DNA from: Enterococcus saigonensis
Lineage (GTDB): Bacteria > Bacillota > Bacilli > Lactobacillales > Enterococcaceae
Direction of reading: 5' to 3'
Assembly (NCBI RefSeq): GCF_011397115.1
Contig: NZ_AP022822.1
Location: 377,001-441,000, forward strand
Length of the DNA: 64,000 bases
The notes beneath the pieces are model-generated. The model was not told the DNA's origin and did no database searches. It saw nothing but the letters and a program-made list of their open reading frames with translations. Each line of letters begins with the position of its first letter. Position 1 is the stretch's first letter. The translations under genes were made by a program, and so were the position numbers. Below, one piece after another: positions 7,296-15,687 of this stretch.

Positions 7296-8375
7296 ATGTT
7301 TTTAGCACTAAAAGAGATGCGTTATGCGAAACTACGCTATGGCTTAATTATTGGGATTATGTTGCTAGTTTCCTTCGTAGTTTTCTTGTTGTCAGGATTA
7401 GCATCCGGGTTGGCACAAGAATTTATGCAAGCGGCAGGTGATTGGCAAGCGGATACGGTAGTATTGGCAAAGGATGCCAATAAATCATTAAATGCTTCTC
7501 AGTTAACGTTGCAGGATTTTGATGATGTAGCCACTACAAGTAAAAAGGCACCTATTAGTATTTATAATGGTGCAGCAAAGTTGAATAAAAAAAATACGGA
7601 TATTACTTTATTTGGAACAGATTCTGAAGCCTTTATGTTGCCAAAAGTTACCAAAGGAAGTAATGAATTAACTAAAAATAATATTATTATTTCGCAAAAT
7701 TTAGCAGATGAGGGTTATCAGATTGGAGATAAAATTACGATTGGTAAATATGCGGAAAAATTGACAATCATTGGCATTTTCAAAGCGACATATTACACCG
7801 TAACTCCAGTTATTTATTCGGATACGGAAACTTTTGTGAATGTGAAATTTAATGGTCAAATTCCGCAAGACAAAAATCAAATTCCAATTAATGGGATTCT
7901 AGTAAAAAAAGGAAGTCCTGATTTTACGACCGAGCAAAAGGAAGATTTTGATTCACTGTCGCTAGCTGAATTCATTGAAGCAATTCCAGGTTATTCAGCT
8001 CAGAACTTAACTTTAAACGGAATGATCTATTTTCTATTTATTGTCGTAGCTGCTGTAATTGGAATTTTCATGTATGTGATGACGTTACAAAAGACAGCAA
8101 CCTTCGGAATTATGAAAGCAGAAGGGATTTCTACTGGTTTTATTGCTAAATCAATTATCGCTCAATCCTTTATAGTCGGTGTGATTGGTGTTATCGGGGC
8201 AGCGGTATTGGCCTTTTTGACAAGCCTGATTTTACCAAGTGCTATGCCGTTTCAAATTATTGTAAATGATTGGTTATTATATGGAATTGTCTTGTTAGTT
8301 GTAGCTGTTATTGGTGGTTTGTTCTCAATTCGAACAGTGACAAAAGTTGATCCAATTACAGCCATTGGAGGTTAA
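7296..8375 (+). CDS. hrtB: HrtB-type haem exporter permease (FtsX/MacB fold)
   Basis: A 359-residue permease with one N-terminal membrane helix (about 15-38), a roughly 200-residue extracellular domain, and three C-terminal helices (FtsX domain, about 245-355) ending in the conserved Lys-Val-Asp-Pro-Ile-x-Ala-Ile-Gly-Gly. The opening Leu-Ala-Leu-Lys-Glu-Met...Lys-Leu-Arg-Tyr and the Phe-Met-Tyr-Val-Met-Thr-Leu-Gln-Lys stretch match staphylococcal and enterococcal HrtB closely. HrtBA pumps haem from the membrane to prevent toxicity. The ATG at 7296 is preferred over ATGs at 7287 and 7290, which are too close to the AAAGG at 7282-7286. hrtA follows after 4 bp. A related peptide-type MacB exporter is the main alternative. 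Confidence 0.85.
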   Translation: MFLALKEMRYAKLRYGLIIGIMLLVSFVVFLLSGLASGLAQEFMQAAGDWQADTVVLAKDANKSLNASQLTLQDFDDVATTSKKAPISIYNGAAKLNKKNTDITLFGTDSEAFMLPKVTKGSNELTKNNIIISQNLADEGYQIGDKITIGKYAEKLTIIGIFKATYYTVTPVIYSDTETFVNVKFNGQIPQDKNQIPINGILVKKGSPDFTTEQKEDFDSLSLAEFIEAIPGYSAQNLTLNGMIYFLFIVVAAVIGIFMYVMTLQKTATFGIMKAEGISTGFIAKSIIAQSFIVGVIGVIGAAVLAFLTSLILPSAMPFQIIVNDWLLYGIVLLVVAVIGGLFSIRTVTKVDPITAIGG

Positions 8376-8379
8376 GAAT

Positions 8380-9063
8380 ATGGAAAATGCTTTAGAAATG
8401 AATAATGTTAAAAAAGTTTTTGGTAGTGGACATACACAAATTACCGCTTTAAAAGGAATTGATTTTGCTGTTCAACCAGGAGAATTTGTCTCTATTATTG
8501 GTCCTTCTGGCTCTGGGAAAAGTACTTTTTTAACCATTGCCGGTGGATTACAGACACCTTCTAGTGGAAGTATTCTAATTAATGGACACGATTTTACTAA
8601 TTTGAATGAAAAAAAGCGTAGTCAACTACGATTCAAAGAGATTGGTTTTATTTTACAAGCGTCTAATTTAATTCCATTTTTAAAAATTGAAGAACAATTT
8701 TTCTTAGTAGATAAAGTGAAAAAAACAAATTTGGATAAAGAACGCGTTGAAACAATTTTACGTTCATTGGATATTTTTGATTTAAAAGATAAATACCCTC
8801 GTGATTTATCTGGTGGGGAGCGGCAACGAGTAGCAATTGGTCGTGCCTTATATAACGATCCAAGCGTGATTTTAGCAGACGAGCCTACTGCTTCACTAGA
8901 TACAGATCATGCTTTTGACGTGGTAAAATTATTGGTAAAAGAAGCGCATCAAAATAAAAAAGCTACTATTATGGTGACCCACGATCCACGAATGACGCAG
9001 TGGAGTGACCGGGTCTTAAAGATGACTGATGGCATACTCCAACCAGTACCAAAAGAAGCTTAA
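8380..9063 (+). CDS. hrtA: HrtA-type haem exporter ATPase
   Basis: A 227-residue stand-alone ABC ATPase of the MacB/LolD group. Motifs: Walker A GPSGSGKST at about residues 42-50, signature LSGGERQRV, Walker B with Ala-Asp-Glu-Pro-Thr-Ala-Ser-Leu-Asp, and a Thr-His-Asp H-loop. It drives the adjacent HrtB permease. A longer in-frame start at 8347 overlaps hrtB; the ATG at 8380 has GGAGG at 8367-8371 and gives the family length, so it is used. A strong terminator follows, so the operon is hrtBA only. Confidence 0.88.
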   Translation: MENALEMNNVKKVFGSGHTQITALKGIDFAVQPGEFVSIIGPSGSGKSTFLTIAGGLQTPSSGSILINGHDFTNLNEKKRSQLRFKEIGFILQASNLIPFLKIEEQFFLVDKVKKTNLDKERVETILRSLDIFDLKDKYPRDLSGGERQRVAIGRALYNDPSVILADEPTASLDTDHAFDVVKLLVKEAHQNKKATIMVTHDPRMTQWSDRVLKMTDGILQPVPKEA

Positions 9064-9064
9064 A

Positions 9065-9110
9065 AAAACTGTCTGATTCACTAATATAGTGGATTCAGAC
9101 AGTTTTTTTA
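9065..9110. terminator. Bidirectional terminator between hrtA and the CDF gene
   Basis: AAAACTGTCTGA pairs with TCAGACAGTTTT around a nested CACT/AGTG stem, flanked by A-run and T-run, so it can end both converging transcripts. Confidence 0.92.
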
Positions 9111-10007
9111 TTAAATACTATGTTTTACCGATTCATCGCTGATTTCTCCAAGCTCAACTTGAATAGTGATATGAGCTAAAACAAAATTGTTCATTAATGC
9201 ATGATCTAAGTTTTCTAAAAAAAGGTTGTTATCTGCTAAAGTATCACGACAAATATGGACAGTTAGTGCATTTTCTGTGGTACTTAATCCCCAAATGTGA
9301 AGATCATGAATGGCTAATACGGTCGGTTGATTTTCAATAAATTTTTTTACTTCCTCGTAATCGATTGCTTCTGGAACAGCATCCAAAGATAAGTTCACAG
9401 CATCTTTTAGTAATCCCCAAGTTCCAATAAAAATAATGCCAGCAATAATTAAACTAATTAACGGATCCAACCAGAACCAATTGGTATATTTGACAATAAT
9501 AGCTGCTACAACCACACCGACAGAAACCAATGTATCAGCTGCCATATGTAAAAAGGCGCCCTTTACATTTAAGTCGTGTTGTTGATCTTTCATAAAAAGA
9601 TAGGCAGTAAAACCATTAATAATAATTCCAATGCAAGCTACTAGAATTACCTTATTTTCCGCAACGGGTTGACTATTTTGTAAACGAGAAATCGCTTCAA
9701 CTAAAATTCCGCCGATAGCCACTAATAAAAAGATAGCATTAAAAAGTGCTGCTAAAATTGAGCTGCGTTTGTAACCATAAGTTCTAGTGGACGTTCGTGG
9801 CCGAGCGCTTAATAAGACTGCAATCCAGGAAATAACCAACCCTAATACATCACTTAAATTGTGTCCTGCATCTGCTACCAGTGATAAAGAATTGGCTGAA
9901 AAACCAAAAATGGTCTCGATTAGAACAAACAAGAGATTGATAACAATCCCAATTTTAAAAGCACGTCTAATTTTCGTAGTAGGTGCATGTAGATGATGTT
10001 TCTGCAT
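9111..10007 (-). CDS. czcD: Cation diffusion facilitator (zinc/cadmium/cobalt efflux), CzcD/ZitB type
   Basis: A 298-residue CDF transporter that exchanges divalent metal ions for protons across the membrane. Six membrane helices are predicted (about residues 15-200). Helix II holds Asp-Ala-Gly-His-Asn-Leu-Ser-Asp and helix V holds His-Met-Ala-Ala-Asp, the two HxxxD pairs of the zinc site. The cytoplasmic C-terminal domain has the expected His-Asp-Leu-His-Ile-Trp motif. The start at 10007 is preferred over 10031 because GGAGG lies just upstream of it on the minus strand. Only a short His-rich N-terminus (His-His-Leu-His) and no long His loop are present. No metal regulator is adjacent. Confidence 0.92.
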   Translation of the reverse strand: MQKHHLHAPTTKIRRAFKIGIVINLLFVLIETIFGFSANSLSLVADAGHNLSDVLGLVISWIAVLLSARPRTSTRTYGYKRSSILAALFNAIFLLVAIGGILVEAISRLQNSQPVAENKVILVACIGIIINGFTAYLFMKDQQHDLNVKGAFLHMAADTLVSVGVVVAAIIVKYTNWFWLDPLISLIIAGIIFIGTWGLLKDAVNLSLDAVPEAIDYEEVKKFIENQPTVLAIHDLHIWGLSTTENALTVHICRDTLADNNLFLENLDHALMNNFVLAHITIQVELGEISDESVKHSI

Positions 10008-10476
10008 ACAGATAACCTCCAATTTTATCAAATAGAAAGTAACTTTTTTAAAGCCAAGATAGAAAAAAATCTAAATATGAATGTGTAATCATATGTAAAT
10101 TAATTTTAACACACCAAATTAAATTATGCGAATAATAATCTACAGTTTAAATAGCAAACTTACTTAGCGTTGAGAAAAGAATTTGCAAGGAAGAAAGAAA
10201 CATTTTTAAAAGAGTATTTAAGCTGTTTCTTCAAAAGATTTATTTCTATAAAAAGACACGATATATTAGAAAAATGTGAATTAAATGACATTAACTTATT
10301 CAAAAAATGAAGGTTATTTAATTTGAAAAAGAGTGCATATGTGATAATTTGTAAGACGATATCCTTTATAATAGTAGTGAATAATAAGATGTAACATTAT
10401 TGCTTTTTAAATAGAATAGAAGTTGTTTTTTTGATCATAAAAAAACAAGTAAGTAAAATGAAGGGCGGTGTGGAGC
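10008..10476. other. 469-bp AT-rich intergenic region between divergent genes
   Basis: Upstream region of both the CDF gene and the sortase-like gene. A TATAAT at 10377-10382 is a possible -10 box for the sortase, but I see no matching -35. No open reading frame, repeat or recognised RNA is supported. Confidence 0.5.
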
Positions 10477-11586
10477 ATGAAAATACGCGAATTGTTACTA
10501 ACTAGTTTAGCAATGTTTTGTCTAATCGCGGTTAGTGTTAGTCTTTTTAAAGTTTATGCAAGTGCGGAAAGACGCTTGGATCAAGTATTAGTCGAAAATG
10601 TGACATTTGACGTAGGGACTAAAAAAACCGTAAGCAAAGAGACATTACTTGCAGCAGCCCATGTTAATAAAATTCCTCAAGTGACAAAAGTAGATGTTAC
10701 AAATTTGGAGTGCATAAAAAATAATAAACCAGGAACGTATGAAGTCACAATTCAGGTATATATTCAATTTGATGAAGTTATTACCCGTCAGATTAACGTT
10801 CAAATAGTTGACAAAACACAGCCTGTTATCACACAAAAAAAAGAGCTAATTATTCCACAAAATGCCAAAATTGATTGGAATGATTACTTTTCAATTGATG
10901 ATACAGTCGATGGCTTTATTTCCTTAGCAAAAAGTAAAATTAGTGAAGTGGATACAAAAAAAGTTGGGAAGCAGACTGTGGTAATAAGTGCGGAAGATAA
11001 GGCGGGAAACAATGTTAAAAAAGAATTTTCAGTAGAAATTTTCTCTAGCACAAACAAACGATTGGAAAAAGCAGGACAACTTCTTCAAAAGGATTTGAAA
11101 AATACGACAGCACCCAAAACGGCAAAATCACGGCACGAAGAAAAAAATCGTGTGCGTGTTAAGTCTACGGAAAAAAACGAGTTTGATTCTCAAGCCAAGT
11201 ACACTTCTGTCATCCAATTCAATGGCCAGAAAATTTCTTATGTTCACGCTACAGGTGCTAATACTGCTCCTGATGAAGGAGCGGCTACTTGGCTTGGTAA
11301 AGGATTTGTTGACGATGGGGCGCCGACTCATTTTATTGGGCATAATCCTGGTGACTTTGCGACTGTCATGGAGCTGTATGTAGGAGCGCCCATCACCGTT
11401 TATGATGATAACGGTGAAAAAAAAACATATCATGTGTACGAAGTTGTTGACGTGACGGATGAAGGATACAACGCCAATGACTTGCAAGATGATGTTTTGC
11501 CACGCATGTTAGATGAAAAAAGTGAACGGATCAGTTTACAAACTTGTATTACTGATCAAATAAATCGTTGTGTATTAGCTCGCTAA
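10477..11586 (+). CDS. Sortase-family transpeptidase with N-terminal Ig-like domains
   Basis: A 369-residue protein with an N-terminal membrane anchor (about 6-27), two Ig-like/DUF5011-type beta domains (about 40-112 and 113-190, the second beginning Asp-Lys-Thr-Gln-Pro-Val-Ile), a charged linker (about 195-240) and a C-terminal sortase domain. The catalytic triad is readable: His289 in Ile-Gly-His-Asn, Cys357 in Leu-Gln-Thr-Cys-Ile, Arg364 in Ile-Asn-Arg-Cys-Val. Sortases cleave LPXTG-like signals and attach proteins to peptidoglycan. Typical sortases are 200-280 residues, without Ig domains. No substrate gene is adjacent; the LPXTG-type protein at 44.7 kb is a possible one. The ATG at 10477 is chosen over a GTG at 10468 because AAGGGCGG lies at the right distance. 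Substrate and class are unresolved. Confidence 0.8.
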   Translation: MKIRELLLTSLAMFCLIAVSVSLFKVYASAERRLDQVLVENVTFDVGTKKTVSKETLLAAAHVNKIPQVTKVDVTNLECIKNNKPGTYEVTIQVYIQFDEVITRQINVQIVDKTQPVITQKKELIIPQNAKIDWNDYFSIDDTVDGFISLAKSKISEVDTKKVGKQTVVISAEDKAGNNVKKEFSVEIFSSTNKRLEKAGQLLQKDLKNTTAPKTAKSRHEEKNRVRVKSTEKNEFDSQAKYTSVIQFNGQKISYVHATGANTAPDEGAATWLGKGFVDDGAPTHFIGHNPGDFATVMELYVGAPITVYDDNGEKKTYHVYEVVDVTDEGYNANDLQDDVLPRMLDEKSERISLQTCITDQINRCVLAR

Positions 11587-11640
11587 AAAAATACTATGCT
11601 GTTGGCATTGATGGAGATAATTTACTAAATTCCATTAAAA

Positions 11641-11733
11641 AATACCTAAAGATAAATTTTGGTTACGGTAGATTAGGCGTGTACTACGAACTACTAATCT
11701 AGCCGCTAAAAAATATCTTTAGGTATTATTACT
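11641..11733. terminator. Long nested inverted repeat between sortase and usp genes
   Basis: The outer stem AATACCTAAAGATA (11641-11654) pairs perfectly with 11714-11727. A second stem TAGATTAG (11669-11676) with CTAATCTA (11694-11701) lies inside. On the minus strand a T-run follows, so it probably terminates usp; on the plus strand a weaker T-rich stretch follows for the sortase gene. The extra inner hairpin makes it larger (about 87 nt) than a normal terminator. Confidence 0.65.
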
Positions 11734-11761
11734 TTTTAATGAATAGCGTACAGATTGAGGC

Positions 11762-12235
11762 CTATTCTTTTTCTTCTTTGACAATTTTGTTATTCAAGTC
11801 TGTTCGGACAACCAAAACGTCACAAGGAGCATTACGAATGACATATTCCGAAACAGAACCGATAAATAAGCGTTCTACGGCATTTAGTCCGGTAGCGCCT
11901 AGCATAATTAAATCTACACCGTGTTCTTGTGGTAATTGTTTTGCGATAATGGGTTTTGGCGCACCATATTCAATAACGGTATTAATATCATGACATTCTT
12001 GTTCTTTTGCATAATCGCTATAATCTGCTAATGTTTGTTTTGCCATTTCTGTTGCTTGTTCAGCTAACATACCATCAAAAGAAGATACCGTTTGAAAAGC
12101 TCTTGTATCAATAACGTGGGCAATTAATAGTTTTGCCTCATTTCGTTTTGCTACATTGACAGCTTTTTTGAAGGCAAGTTCAGCTTCGCTCGAACCATCA
12201 ACTGCCACCATAATTGTTTTATATTGTTGTAACAT
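11762..12235 (-). CDS. Universal stress protein, UspA family
   Basis: A 157-residue UspA domain protein, cytoplasmic. It shows the typical opening Ile-Met-Val-Ala-Val-Asp-Gly-Ser and the ATP-binding glycine motif Gly-Ala-Thr-Gly-Leu-Asn-Ala-Val-Glu-Arg-Leu-Phe-Ile-Gly-Ser-Val-Ser near the C-terminus, so it is the ATP-binding type. Such proteins support survival under stress and stationary phase; the specific role is unknown. The ATG at 12235 is preferred to a GTG at 12244 because the AAGGAG ribosome site overlaps the latter. Confidence 0.92.
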   Translation of the reverse strand: MLQQYKTIMVAVDGSSEAELAFKKAVNVAKRNEAKLLIAHVIDTRAFQTVSSFDGMLAEQATEMAKQTLADYSDYAKEQECHDINTVIEYGAPKPIIAKQLPQEHGVDLIMLGATGLNAVERLFIGSVSEYVIRNAPCDVLVVRTDLNNKIVKEEKE

Positions 12236-12348
12236 TTTACCCACTCCTTTACTTTTACAAGGCCCTAACTCTAAATCGTCTTATTACTTACAATTTTATT
12301 GTAAACTACTTTAGATGAATTGCAAAAAAGAAGCTATCAAATTCAAAA

Positions 12349-12621
12349 TTATTTTTTAAGTGATTTGGCTAGTTTGAGACTAAAACTAGCTGCGAGTAAA
12401 AGGACAAAGAAGATATAAAGCAGGATAATGATTTTCAAGTTAATGACCGCTGCAATAAATCCTAAAATACCAAAGCCTAGGTAGAGCTGTCCATAGGTTC
12501 TCAAAAAGCCAGGAATTTCTTCTTGTGGGAACAAAGGTGTTAATAATTGCGGTTTTTTTAATAAAGCATAACTTAAAAGTAGTAATAATAAAGCAAATAA
12601 AATGACTAACACACGAATCAT
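12349..12621 (-). CDS. Small hydrophobic membrane protein, unknown function
   Basis: A 90-residue protein with three likely membrane segments (about 1-20, 40-60 and 62-82) and a short basic tail. The second helix is preceded by Tyr-Gly-Gln-Leu-Tyr-Leu-Gly-Phe-Gly. The start at 12621 has GGAG seven bases upstream; a longer reading from 12666 would run into the 6S RNA terminator and is rejected. I do not recognise the family. Confidence 0.7.
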   Translation of the reverse strand: MIRVLVILFALLLLLLSYALLKKPQLLTPLFPQEEIPGFLRTYGQLYLGFGILGFIAAVINLKIIILLYIFFVLLLAASFSLKLAKSLKK

Positions 12622-12652
12622 AAAAAAACTCCATTTCCAAATTAAAAATAAA

Positions 12653-12891
12653 AGCCGTCTGTCCAAAGACAGGCGGCTACATTCATAAAGAATGGGTAAT
12701 ATCCGTAGATGCCGTTATTCGTCCCATAGTATTGATCCCGCAATTTCTAGCAGGTGGGTTCCACGGTTTAAGTATCGAACTACCAAAAGAAAAGGCATGT
12801 TACCAACTTACACACAGGACGGATCCCAATATATCAATAAAAATGTTCGGTCAACACACAAAAAGGATAACTCGTACATCACAGATTTCCC
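12653..12891 (-). ncRNA. ssrS: 6S RNA
   Basis: A roughly 240-nt non-coding gene directly downstream of rarA on the same strand. Its promoter (12898-12926) and terminator (12653-12678, AGCCGcCTGTC/GACAGaCGGCT then T-rich) define the unit. The minus strand at 12845-12854 reads TTGACCGAAC, so the product RNA templated there would begin GUUCGGUCAA, which is the start of the pRNA that I recall for Bacillus subtilis 6S-1 RNA. It lies about 47 nt from the 5' end, close to the position known in B. subtilis. 6S RNA sequesters sigma-A RNA polymerase and is released by pRNA synthesis. No ORF reads convincingly here. Confidence 0.88.
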
Positions 12892-12897
12892 ACTTAC

Positions 12898-12926
12898 ATA
12901 GTAGCATAGGGGGGCAAAAGTAGCAA
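12898..12926 (-). promoter_or_regulatory. 6S RNA promoter
   Basis: On the minus strand, TTGCTA (12926-12921), a 17-bp spacer, and TACTAT (12903-12898), with TGC immediately before the -10. Confidence 0.8.
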
Positions 12927-12958
12927 CAAGATTGCTTCTATTTTTGTAATCGCTATCT

Positions 12959-14260
12959 TTAATTATCCGACAACTTTTTGGTTTGGCGCTTTTTACTCTG
13001 CCAGTTTTTGATACGATAATATTGTTGCCCTAAAGCTTGCTCATATTTACCGGAGGATTTCGGGTGATAATAAGTTGCATCTTTAATTTTATCGGGAAGA
13101 TATTGCTGATTAACCCAAAAATCTTCGTAGTTGTGAGGGTACTGATAACCAATTCCGCGTGCTAAATCTTTGGCCCCTTTGTAGTGACTATCTCGTAAGT
13201 GGTCAGGTACATCCCCTGTAGCTCCTGTTTTAATATCAGCAATCGCTGCATCAAGAGCAACATACGCCGAGTTTGATTTAGGTGAGAGACACAAATCAAC
13301 AACGCAATCAGCTAGTGGAATTCGTGCTTCAGGCAGACCTAGGCGTTCAGCAGCTAAAACCGCATTGACACTACGAGCCGCAGCTGCTGGATTAGCCAAG
13401 CCAATATCTTCGTAACCAATAACTATTAAACGACGACAAATAATAGCTAAATCGCCAGCTTCAACGAGCCGTCCCAAATAATGTAGTGCAGCGTCAACGT
13501 CGCTGCCACGAATTGATTTTTGAAAAGCCGAGATAACATCATAGTGTGCATCGCCATCTTTATCATGAGTAAGAGCTTTTCTTTGGATACATTCTTCAAT
13601 AATACTTAACGTTAAATGAATCACACCATCTTTTTCCGGAGTTGAGCGAACCGCTAGCTCTAAGCCGTTTAAAGCGCTGCGCAAATCACCATTTGTTGCT
13701 CGTGATAAATGAAGCCGCGCTTGTTCATCAATTTTAACTGGAAAATCACCTAAGCCTCTTTTAGAGTCGGCTAATGCCAGATCGACTGCTTGTAAAATAT
13801 CTGATTCTGAAAGTGGTTTGACTTCAAAAATTTGACACCGACTACGAATCGCTGGATTAATTGTGATATAAGGATTTTCAGTAGTAGCACCAATCATAAT
13901 GATGCTACCACTTTCAAGATGCGGTAGCAAAAAGTCCTGTTTAGTTTTATCCAACCGATGGACTTCATCTAATAATAAAATGACTGTCCCACTCATTTTG
14001 GCTTCTTCGGCCACCACTTGTAAATCCTTTTTGGTATCGGTCGCGGCATTTAACATTCGAAAGGCATACTTGGTGGACCCGGCAATTGCTGAGGCGATAC
14101 TGGTTTTACCTGTTCCCGGTGGTCCATATAAAATCATAGAAGATAACATTTTGGCTTCTACCATCCGGCGAATAATTTTGCCTGTACCTACAAGATGCTC
14201 TTGACCGACCACTTCATCTAAATTACGAGGACGCATACGAAAAGCAAGTGGTTTTTGCAT
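12959..14260 (-). CDS. rarA: Replication-associated recombination protein RarA (MgsA), AAA+ ATPase
   Basis: A 433-residue AAA+ ATPase related to clamp loaders and RuvB. It acts at stalled replication forks with single-strand-binding protein. Visible elements: Asp-Glu-Val-Val-Gly-Gln-Glu-His-Leu near the start, Walker A GPPGTGKTS (about 46-54), Walker B with Leu-Leu-Asp-Glu-Val-His-Arg, sensor 1 around Gly-Ala-Thr-Thr-Glu-Asn-Pro, and the C-terminal MgsA tetramerisation domain with the Arg-Asp-Ser-His-Tyr-Lys-Gly-Ala motif. Length fits the family. GGAG lies upstream of the ATG. The 6S RNA gene follows; the same neighbourhood is known in other Firmicutes. Confidence 0.96.
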   Translation of the reverse strand: MQKPLAFRMRPRNLDEVVGQEHLVGTGKIIRRMVEAKMLSSMILYGPPGTGKTSIASAIAGSTKYAFRMLNAATDTKKDLQVVAEEAKMSGTVILLLDEVHRLDKTKQDFLLPHLESGSIIMIGATTENPYITINPAIRSRCQIFEVKPLSESDILQAVDLALADSKRGLGDFPVKIDEQARLHLSRATNGDLRSALNGLELAVRSTPEKDGVIHLTLSIIEECIQRKALTHDKDGDAHYDVISAFQKSIRGSDVDAALHYLGRLVEAGDLAIICRRLIVIGYEDIGLANPAAAARSVNAVLAAERLGLPEARIPLADCVVDLCLSPKSNSAYVALDAAIADIKTGATGDVPDHLRDSHYKGAKDLARGIGYQYPHNYEDFWVNQQYLPDKIKDATYYHPKSSGKYEQALGQQYYRIKNWQSKKRQTKKLSDN

Positions 14261-14487
14261 AAGAGAAAATCTCCTTTTAATTTATATATCTTGTTTTATG
14301 AAGAGCTCAATATATTGTTTGTCCTTATTTTAACTATGCTAGTAAAATTTTAACAAGATAGGTTGGTTAAAGTATAACATAGCTTTTTAGCAATGAAATC
14401 TTTTGGAATTGTGTGAAATCCTTAAAACGTAACTGATTTCGTGGTCAGAAGCAGGTCTTTTGTGTACAATGAGGGAAGGTGAATAAG

Positions 14488-15120
14488 ATGAGTACATTAG
14501 AAGAAGCACAAGAAATTTTTAATACTAAAACAACGCCTGAAATTGCGGAATATTTAATCGGTATGTATGTAGAGCATGTAACGCCAAGAGGGATTACCGG
14601 TGGATATATTGTAGATTGCGAAGCATATTTAGGTCCAAATGACGAGGCTGCTCATAGTTATGGTATGCGAAGGACCCCTCGTGTGCGTGCCATGTATGAA
14701 AAAGCGGGTTCGATTTATTTGTATACCATGCACACACATTTAATTCTGAATATGGTAACGCAAAAAGAAGGCATACCACAAGGGGTTATGATTCGAGCGA
14801 TTGAGCCTGTAGCAGGAATTGACTTGATGCAAGCAAATCGCGGTGGCAAAGAAGGACCAGAAATTAGCAATGGTCCTGGTAAGTTAGTCGCAGCTTTAGG
14901 TGTTACTAAAAGTTTATACGGGGATTCAATTTTTTCGAGCCCGTTGCACCTTGTACCAAGTAAAAAACGAGAAGCTAAGAAAATTTTGCGTTTGCCGCGG
15001 ATTGGCATTCCAAACAAAGGAAAGTGGACGAAGATGCTATTGCGCTATGCAGTTGCAGGAAATCCATATATTTCACAGCAAAGGAAAAATAAAATTACAG
15101 AAGATTGGGGTTGGAAGTAG
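14488..15120 (+). CDS. 3-methyladenine DNA glycosylase (Mpg/AAG family)
   Basis: A 210-residue alkylpurine glycosylase of the AAG fold that removes 3-methyladenine, hypoxanthine and similar bases. The signature Glu-Ala-Tyr-Leu-Gly-x-x-Asp-x-Ala-x-His-Ser-Tyr with Thr-Pro-Arg follows the family, with the catalytic Glu within it. Later come Leu-Asn-Met-Val, the Val-Met-Ile-Arg-Ala-Ile-Glu-Pro strand and the Asn-Gly-Pro-Gly-Lys-Leu turn. ATG 14488 is chosen over GTG 14479 by ribosome-site spacing (GGAAGGTG). The DUF3013 gene starts 2 bp after the stop, so they are co-transcribed. Confidence 0.93.
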   Translation: MSTLEEAQEIFNTKTTPEIAEYLIGMYVEHVTPRGITGGYIVDCEAYLGPNDEAAHSYGMRRTPRVRAMYEKAGSIYLYTMHTHLILNMVTQKEGIPQGVMIRAIEPVAGIDLMQANRGGKEGPEISNGPGKLVAALGVTKSLYGDSIFSSPLHLVPSKKREAKKILRLPRIGIPNKGKWTKMLLRYAVAGNPYISQQRKNKITEDWGWK

Positions 15121-15122
15121 CG

Positions 15123-15605
15123 ATGAAAACCAATATGTTAACGTACTTAGATGAATTACTTACCAAAAAAATTTCTGATTATGATGTGGCTTTAGACTGG
15201 GATAAAAAAAACCATACCATTATGCTTGTTTTGCGACTTTTTGCCGAAAATAAAGAAAAAGTGATGATTGATGATGCGAATGGTGTGGCGTCAGAAGAGG
15301 AAGTTATTGAATTTGAGGATGGTATTTTGCTATTCAATCCACAAAAATCACAATTTGAAGAAGAGGACTATCTAGCTGTTTTACCTTATGAAGGAAAAAA
15401 AGGAATGCCTAAAGCAATGTTGAATGGGCTGGTAGATTATCTACGAGTTGTTTTAGATGACGGTCAAAGTGATTTGCTAGATTTTCTAACGGATGAAACA
15501 GCGGAAGTTTTTGAATTAAAGTTCAATAATGACGTTTTGTTGTCTTTTGTAAATAGTCATCAAACAAAAGATGATGATAGCTATATCCCATATCCAACCT
15601 ACTAA
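15123..15605 (+). CDS. DUF3013 family protein
   Basis: A 160-residue acidic cytoplasmic protein matching DUF3013, a Lactobacillales family usually found just upstream of prmA. It opens Met-Leu-Thr-Tyr-Leu-Asp-Glu-Leu and contains a Tyr-Asp-Val-Ala-Leu-Asp-Trp-Asp motif, Leu-Pro-Tyr-Glu-Gly, and a Pro-Tyr-Pro-Thr-Tyr C-terminus. No catalytic motif is visible and the function is unknown. The start follows the mpg stop by 2 bp. Confidence 0.85.
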   Translation: MKTNMLTYLDELLTKKISDYDVALDWDKKNHTIMLVLRLFAENKEKVMIDDANGVASEEEVIEFEDGILLFNPQKSQFEEEDYLAVLPYEGKKGMPKAMLNGLVDYLRVVLDDGQSDLLDFLTDETAEVFELKFNNDVLLSFVNSHQTKDDDSYIPYPTY

Positions 15606-15687
15606 ATTAGGTGAAAACAAGCTTAATCGATGTAAATTACCGCATTATTTATAGCTATGAAGAAAAATCTGATAAAGGAGCACAATA

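Noticed and set aside
12692..12923. Two overlapping plus-strand frames of 63-69 codons
   Set aside because: They are antisense to the 6S RNA gene, whose promoter, terminator and pRNA template account for this stretch.
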